Below are positions 32,790-37,110 of a stretch of DNA of 37,110 nt, piece by piece. Each line of letters opens with the position of its first letter. Position 1 is the first letter of the stretch. The stretch lies in contig RECS01000080.1 of the NCBI GenBank assembly GCA_007693915.1, positions 1 to 37,110 on the forward strand, read 5' to 3'. A model generated the notes under the pieces. That model was not told the DNA's origin. It did not search any database and saw only the letters and a list, made by a program, of their open reading frames with translations. The position numbers and the translations under genes are program-made. The stretch is from Saprospirales bacterium (GTDB lineage Bacteria; Bacteroidota; Bacteroidia; Chitinophagales; Saprospiraceae).

Positions 32790-35285
32790 TCACCCCTCAA
32801 AGCCAGGTAAATACTCCAGCTCTTCAAACTCTACCTCTTGATGAAATTCCGGTATTTCTTCCCTAAATTCCATAACTTCAAAATAGGGGAGTTCGCCGAA
32901 GGTGTCGAGTAGTTCAGCCAAAGCCCTGTCCCTGAGGCCTTCTGTTTGACGAAAAAGAGAAGTGACTTCAGCTGTGGAATTTCGATAGGCTACCTCATCG
33001 GTGCTGCCCGTGAGCAGAAAATGCAGATTTAAAAATCCCCTTTCGCGGGCGGGAAGTGGTGAAAAGGAAGGATTTCTGCTGACTAAGCGCCTACCCAAAG
33101 TCTGCGCAGCATTCAGACGGATGCCATAGCGGATTTCGTGATCGAGGGTGTGTGCACCACTGACGGTGAGATTTACGGCATTGCTTCTGATGAACATGGA
33201 CGGAAAGTAAAAAGTCCCGTCACGCATCCAGATGATGTTGCTGACCTTGTCAAATCGGATATTACTCAATTCCTCAGCTTTCAGATAGGTAGAAAAAGAT
33301 TGCAGCATAGGGAAGTTATTGAGCTCACCATCGTGAAACTCAAAAGCAGCAATTACCTCCGAATGGTTTTTGTTGTAATCTCCGTTCTCGTCCCAGAATA
33401 TTTTTCCACTGATGTGACCTTGCAAATGTCCGGCGAGATGGTTGTGGAGGATAAAATCCTGATTAAAATCCTCCCACTCTCTAAAGACAGCAGGAAGATC
33501 CATATCCAGTACATTCAATCTGAAACTCATAAAGGGAATCTCGCCAAAACTGTAATAGCCGTCTGCGGAGAGTGAACCTTCTGCATGATTGCCTTCGAGA
33601 TTAAAAATTATTCCCTCATCTCTGATTCCAAGATAACTGCTGAGGTTCTGATATTGTGTGCCCTGGTAGTTCAGTTCTTTTGTTGCCAATTGTATCTTCA
33701 TCTCGGGTGTAATTCCTTTTTCCTCCAATTCCTTTTCCTCCTGTGCATTCCATTTTTGAAAAAAAGCGAGCCAATCATCCAATTGTATCTGCTCGGCAGC
33801 GATCATGATTTCCAGTTCTTGTTCAAGTTTCCCCTCCATTAGAGGACTGAAATCTTTCGTTTGCGCACTTAGGCTAAACTGTGACCCATTGCCTTCAATA
33901 TTGACCAAAGAGATCATCCCTTTTTTATCTTTTTCCAGATTAACCCTACCTCCATCAAGCTGAAATTCTTCTCCCGCCAGGATCAGGATTATTTTTTCCG
34001 GAAAAAGCAAACCGGACAACTCATTGATACGAAAGTTCTCACCTCCGGGATTACTTGAACTCCAGTTGAAATCTTTTGCAGTGAGAAAACCAGAGGCCAG
34101 TTCCCATTTTTCAGGAGTTTCATTTCCTATCAGTTGATAAATAGGCAAAAGTGGTACTTTTCCATCAACAGAAAAATTCATTTCTTTTTCACCCCAATCC
34201 AGCAATCTGCCACTGACAGCGATTTTTTCTTCCTCCACAACGGCACTCAGGTCATTAATCGAAAAAACTACCGGCTTAGTGGACTCCTGAATAAGACTGA
34301 AATTTCCCTTCATTTGACTGAGTGGGATGTAAAGCTCACGACTACTGTATTCTCCATTCAGGAGATCCAGGTCGATCTGTAAGAAATGTTGCTCGCCTTG
34401 TTGTCGGAGATTAAGTCTGAATTCACCGCTGCCATCTAAGGCCCGCAAAAAATCATTGGTACTGAGCTGCTGCGGAAGTGTGCGAATAAGGGAAGAGATA
34501 GAAAAAGGCAGTGATGTTACCTCGCTTATCAGAAGGTCATTTTCTCCGTCATAAGTGAGTTTTCCTTCCGCCCTGATAGCTGAGGTTTCAATTAATGGAA
34601 ACTGAATGACAATTTTATTTTGCTCAAGAAGATATTCCAGCTCTATCTCGACTTTTATTTCTTCATTTTCAAACCATGCAGTATCATTCAGTTTTAGGTA
34701 GTTGGCTACCAATTCGCCATCGGCTGACAATTGAAGACTGCCCTCAGAAAGCTTGCCTTTGACCTTAAGATTGGGTATATAAGTCCGGTATCTTTGTTTT
34801 CTGTTTTTCAGATCTATCACCAAAATCATATCGGTCAAGTCGATATTTCTGAGGATGAGATTGATGGCACCGTCGCCTTCTTCACTACCACCTTTAAAAA
34901 CTTGGTAATTAAAGCTGTTGTCCTCACTTTCAATCAAATAAACAGTTCCTGAATTCAATTGAATATTCCGGAAATGAATTTCTGACCGCATCAAAGCTCT
35001 CAGGTCCAGTTTCAGATCCAGATTGCCGGCGTGGATAAAAGGCAGCCTGTCTTTTCCCGTGAGATAAACATCGGTCATTCTCGCTCTGACAAAAGGAAAA
35101 GTACTGATGAGTGACAACTCAAAATCGGAATAGGAAAAGCGGGATTCAATCTGATCATTAATCGTTTGGGTAATGGTGTTTTTTATGCGATCGTGTTGAA
35201 GGTGAACTATGAGTAGCAGAACAATTAAGATAGCTGCCAGGGCGCCTGAGGTCCAGAGTAGAATTTTGATGATGGAGAGCTTCAT
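32790..35285 (-). CDS. AsmA-family protein
   Basis: An 831-residue protein from the start chosen. An N-terminal membrane anchor (IIKILLWTSGALAAILIVLLLIV) is followed by a long beta-rich periplasmic part. The AsmA N-terminal pattern (INDQIESRFSYSDFELSLISTFPFVRARMTDVYLTG) and the AsmA-like C-terminal pattern (LSNIRFDKVSNIIWMRDGTFYFP and MFIRSNAVNLTVSGAHTLDHEIRYGI) are clear. The family is related to bridge-like lipid-transfer proteins (YhdP, TamB) that move phospholipid between membranes or affect outer-membrane assembly. An ATG at 35315 would add ten non-hydrophobic residues; 35285 is preferred because the signal anchor begins at once. It stands alone. Confidence 0.9.
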   Translation of the reverse strand: MKLSIIKILLWTSGALAAILIVLLLIVHLQHDRIKNTITQTINDQIESRFSYSDFELSLISTFPFVRARMTDVYLTGKDRLPFIHAGNLDLKLDLRALMRSEIHFRNIQLNSGTVYLIESEDNSFNYQVFKGGSEEGDGAINLILRNIDLTDMILVIDLKNRKQRYRTYIPNLKVKGKLSEGSLQLSADGELVANYLKLNDTAWFENEEIKVEIELEYLLEQNKIVIQFPLIETSAIRAEGKLTYDGENDLLISEVTSLPFSISSLIRTLPQQLSTNDFLRALDGSGEFRLNLRQQGEQHFLQIDLDLLNGEYSSRELYIPLSQMKGNFSLIQESTKPVVFSINDLSAVVEEEKIAVSGRLLDWGEKEMNFSVDGKVPLLPIYQLIGNETPEKWELASGFLTAKDFNWSSSNPGGENFRINELSGLLFPEKIILILAGEEFQLDGGRVNLEKDKKGMISLVNIEGNGSQFSLSAQTKDFSPLMEGKLEQELEIMIAAEQIQLDDWLAFFQKWNAQEEKELEEKGITPEMKIQLATKELNYQGTQYQNLSSYLGIRDEGIIFNLEGNHAEGSLSADGYYSFGEIPFMSFRLNVLDMDLPAVFREWEDFNQDFILHNHLAGHLQGHISGKIFWDENGDYNKNHSEVIAAFEFHDGELNNFPMLQSFSTYLKAEELSNIRFDKVSNIIWMRDGTFYFPSMFIRSNAVNLTVSGAHTLDHEIRYGIRLNAAQTLGRRLVSRNPSFSPLPARERGFLNLHFLLTGSTDEVAYRNSTAEVTSLFRQTEGLRDRALAELLDTFGELPYFEVMEFREEIPEFHQEVEFEELEYLPGFEG

Positions 35286-35729
35286 TTTGAGATACTTGTG
35301 TGACGCTATTGGCATGCAAAAGATAATACTTATGCACCAAAATGAAAAAACGATTTTTTGTCCTGAAATATTTCAAGTAAACGGTCAATCCCCAATTCCA
35401 GGGAAATGTCAGATAAATCCGGGCTAGTATCTACCTGCTGTCTAAATAATAAGATGACTTTTATGATTCTAATGAATGGACCATAGAGTATTGCATCCTG
35501 ATTTCACGTCAGGAGAGTTCAACAATTTTTGACTTTAGTGAGAAAATGAGGAGAATTGAGCTGTTTTCTAAGGGGAAAATATAAAGTTTAATCAACTTTT
35601 TCAATTTCTAACTTATTGACATAGAGATTTTTAAAAATCGTCCAAAATAAGAACTTACTCCATTGATTAATTTGATTCTACAAATCTTGCTATAGCACTT
35701 ACTTTTCCTTGTACTTTTTTTTCTTGCCC

Positions 35730-35745
35730 CTCGTCTTGGGACGAG
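35730..35745. repeat. hairpin 1 of repeat unit 1 (CTCGTC/GACGAG)
   Basis: A perfect 6-bp stem with loop TTGG, directly after a pyrimidine tract and just before the conserved flank of unit 1. The same position in unit 2 has CACGCC/GGCGTG with loop ATCG. Two of the six pairs differ by compensating changes in both arms. Confidence 0.75.
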
Positions 35746-35757
35746 ACAGGCTAAAAA

Positions 35758-35902
35758 AGAAACAAAATGACTGAGTGAACCCTAGAATTTTTGTCCATAG
35801 GACAGCCAGCCCATCCGCTTCGCGGTTCCTTCCCTTGAATGTCCCCCGGACATTCACTCTACGAGATCGGACAATCCCACATCTATATGCTGGTGATCAG
35901 GG
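35758..35902 (+). repeat. repeat unit 1: left flank, core, right flank
   Basis: The left flank 35758-35778 (ending AAATGACTGAGTGA) is identical over 21 bases to 36662-36682. The core 35801-35856 holds CCGCTTCGCGGTTCC and a 9-bp stem TGAATGTCC/GGACATTCA (35836-35856, loop CCC). The right flank 35878-35902 (CACATCTATATGCTGGTGAT onward) matches 36847-36871 with one mismatch. Relative to unit 2 the flanks are direct and the core is inverted. Confidence 0.8.
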
Positions 35903-36219
35903 GTTTTATCTTAAACAAAATCTAAAATTCTAACGGCAGCAGTCTTTTTTTGCTATCCCTTTTGCATAAGTTTATTGAAATAAGAGGTTCTTTTCTGAAA
36001 CACTTAATTTCCCGACTAAAATATTTTGTTTTGAGAATCTATTTTTGTCCTAAAAACATACCTGTCCAAAATAAATTTAATCCCAAGATGCTTACACTAT
36101 TTATCAAGTAATTATCAATGATTCTGATGACATTTAAAACCTAACCCCTTTAAATTTTTAGAAGCTCGTTCTTAAGGTCTTATTTCATTATTATTCTTTT
36201 TTACTTTTTGTCTTAACAT

Positions 36220-36238
36220 CTCGTCAAGTCTTGACGAG
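36220..36238. repeat. isolated hairpin related to hairpin 1
   Basis: CTCGTCAA/TTGACGAG is a perfect 8-bp stem with a three-base loop, again after a TTTTTTACTTTTTG tract. It is followed not by the conserved flank but by GCAAACTCAGTC, which contains the flank's GACTGAGT in reverse complement. I read it as a decayed unit. Confidence 0.55.
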
Positions 36239-36633
36239 AGCAAACTCAGTCTATAGAAGTTCTCCTCTTTAATATTAAGGGCATAATTCTTTTTTACTTT
36301 TGGTTCAACAAATCAGTTTCCATTCTCCTTTGAACTTCTATCTCCTTCAGACAGTCCCAAATTTTTTAACGATGAGTAAGCAATTTTTCTTAACGCTAAA
36401 TCCTTAAAGGCCGCTTTCTTTTGTCCTTACAATCTAAAACTCTTTTGCAAAAGAAAAACAAAGTTCTTTTTCTTTATTTTGGACGCTTGTGTTTTTGTCT
36501 TTATTCACCAATTCTTGGGAACAAAGGCTGATAATTATTCAGCAAAAAATTTACTTTCTCATCTAAAATTTGGCAAACTCAGTCGTTAAAAGTCCCATCC
36601 CTATTTATTTACTTTTTCTTTTTTTGCTTTTCC

Positions 36634-36649
36634 CACGCCATCGGGCGTG
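36634..36649. repeat. hairpin 1 of repeat unit 2 (CACGCC/GGCGTG)
   Basis: A perfect 6-bp stem with a four-base loop in the same place as the stem at 35730: after a pyrimidine tract and before the conserved left flank. Arms differ from unit 1 in a compensating way. Confidence 0.75.
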
Positions 36650-36661
36650 ACAAGCTCCAAA

Positions 36662-36871
36662 AGAAACAAAATGACTGAGTGATCCCTTTTGGGTGAAGAT
36701 CCGGGGGATCTTCAAACGAAGGAACCGCAAAGCGGACGGGTTGACCTGATCAAAGGCATTTTTTAGAAGCCCTCTCCGAGGTCATCTAAAAACCAAATGA
36801 GTAAAGCTAATTTTATTACAAGGTTTCAGAAAATATTAACGCTTCACACATCTATATGCTGTTGATCAGGG
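36662..36871 (+). repeat. repeat unit 2: left flank, inverted core, right flank
   Basis: The left flank 36662-36682 and right flank 36847-36871 are direct repeats of those in unit 1. The core 36693-36745 contains a 9-bp stem TGAAGATCC/GGATCTTCA (36694-36714, loop GGG) and then GGAACCGCAAAGCGG. It aligns without gaps over about 50 bases to the reverse complement of the unit 1 core. About 100 extra bases separate core and right flank in this unit. Confidence 0.8.
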
Positions 36872-36984
36872 AACATTACTTGGACTAAATCCATATTTTG
36901 GAATAATTTTAATCTAATAATATTCTTTTCCTTTTTTTAAGCCTGCCTCGATCCTAAACGAGAGTCACTTGTATGCTTTTTAAA

Positions 36985-37110
36985 TTATTCATTCGAACTT
37001 ACCCAAACCAATTTTTCCGGTGATAATTCTCTTTCGCCATCAAAGCGATAGGCTGCCAAAACGCCGCCTTTTGCTACGGAAAAATCCAGGCAACAGCAGT
37101 TGTCAGATCT
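36985..37110 (-). CDS. 3' end of a truncated gene, possibly metallophosphoesterase
   Basis: The last 41 codons and TAA stop of a minus-strand gene that runs off the window. The peptide includes DNCCCLDFSVAKGGVLAAYR and then FDGERELSPEKLVWVSS. The frame is open to the edge, and base composition is coding-like compared with the repeats before it. The LDFSVAKGG-AAYRFDGE stretch recalls, from memory only, the C-terminus of some metallophosphoesterases of the bis(5'-nucleosyl)-tetraphosphatase type. The active-site part is outside the window, so the family name is tentative; that it is a coding end is more secure. Confidence 0.5.
   Translation of the reverse strand, partial: RSDNCCCLDFSVAKGGVLAAYRFDGERELSPEKLVWVSSNE

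Larger units (their letters stand above)
35286..36984. other. 1.7-kb gene-free region with repeat units
   Basis: No protein gene is recognised in either strand, and reading frames are broken throughout. The region is low in GC with long pyrimidine runs on the plus strand. It contains two good repeat units (about 35710-35902 and 36610-36871) and decayed fragments of others (near 36205-36251, 36573-36584 and 36930-36962). The bases GCAAACTCAGTC occur at 36240-36251 and 36573-36584; their ACTCAGTC is the reverse complement of the GACTGAGT found in the good units, so some fragments are inverted. Confidence 0.7.

Noticed and set aside
33138-33575. A 145-codon plus-strand frame inside the AsmA gene
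   Set aside because: It is antisense to a clear AsmA C-terminal region and shows no recognisable domain or signal.

Overview
The window comes from a member of the phylum Bacteroidota, most likely a marine or gliding Saprospira/Lewinella-like lineage; that lineage guess is inference. The phylum call rests on three things: a giant secreted protein with a type B C-terminal domain for type IX secretion (T9SS), several -7 boxes of the form TAnnTTTG upstream of genes, and small proteins known to me only from this phylum. No rRNA or tRNA gene, phage structural gene or transposase was recognised.

Layout. 0.4-2.4 kb: an AT-rich two-gene unit, a lipoprotein ending in an eight-cysteine fulvocin-C-like segment and a polytopic membrane protein with a C-terminal thioredoxin domain (CAVC). 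2.6-11.1 kb, minus strand: an ABC exporter and a 2236-residue T9SS-secreted adhesin-like protein with four repeats of about 265 residues. 11.6-15.8 kb: RadC, a short SSB without the usual acidic tip, a small conserved protein, a cystathionine gamma-synthase/lyase and a TapB/DUF3108-like secreted protein. 15.9-21.5 kb, plus strand: TerC, ApbE, a DnaQ-type exonuclease, two MbnP-like lipoproteins and a di-haem MbnH/MauG-like lipoprotein. The last three form a copper-protein maturation module in which the first MbnP-like protein has lost the tryptophans that are modified in this family.

21.9-25.5 kb is an accessory island. An HNH nuclease, a NYN-domain nuclease and a PIN toxin/UPF0175 antitoxin pair all lie on the minus strand, separated by non-coding spacers that share sequence. 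The toxin-antitoxin pair is bracketed by a 92-bp direct repeat, so the island looks like a small cassette array. 25.5-35.3 kb returns to core-type genes: a CPA2 antiporter with universal-stress-like tail, a coiled-coil protein, a lamin-tail-domain secreted protein, an ElaA-type acetyltransferase and an AsmA-family protein.

35.3-37.0 kb has no gene but holds the most unusual structure in the window: repeat units made of a pyrimidine tract, a hairpin, a conserved flank, a core and a second conserved flank. The flanks are direct repeats in the two best units, but the core between them is inverted, and the hairpin stems differ by compensating base changes. The 3' end of one more minus-strand gene closes the window.
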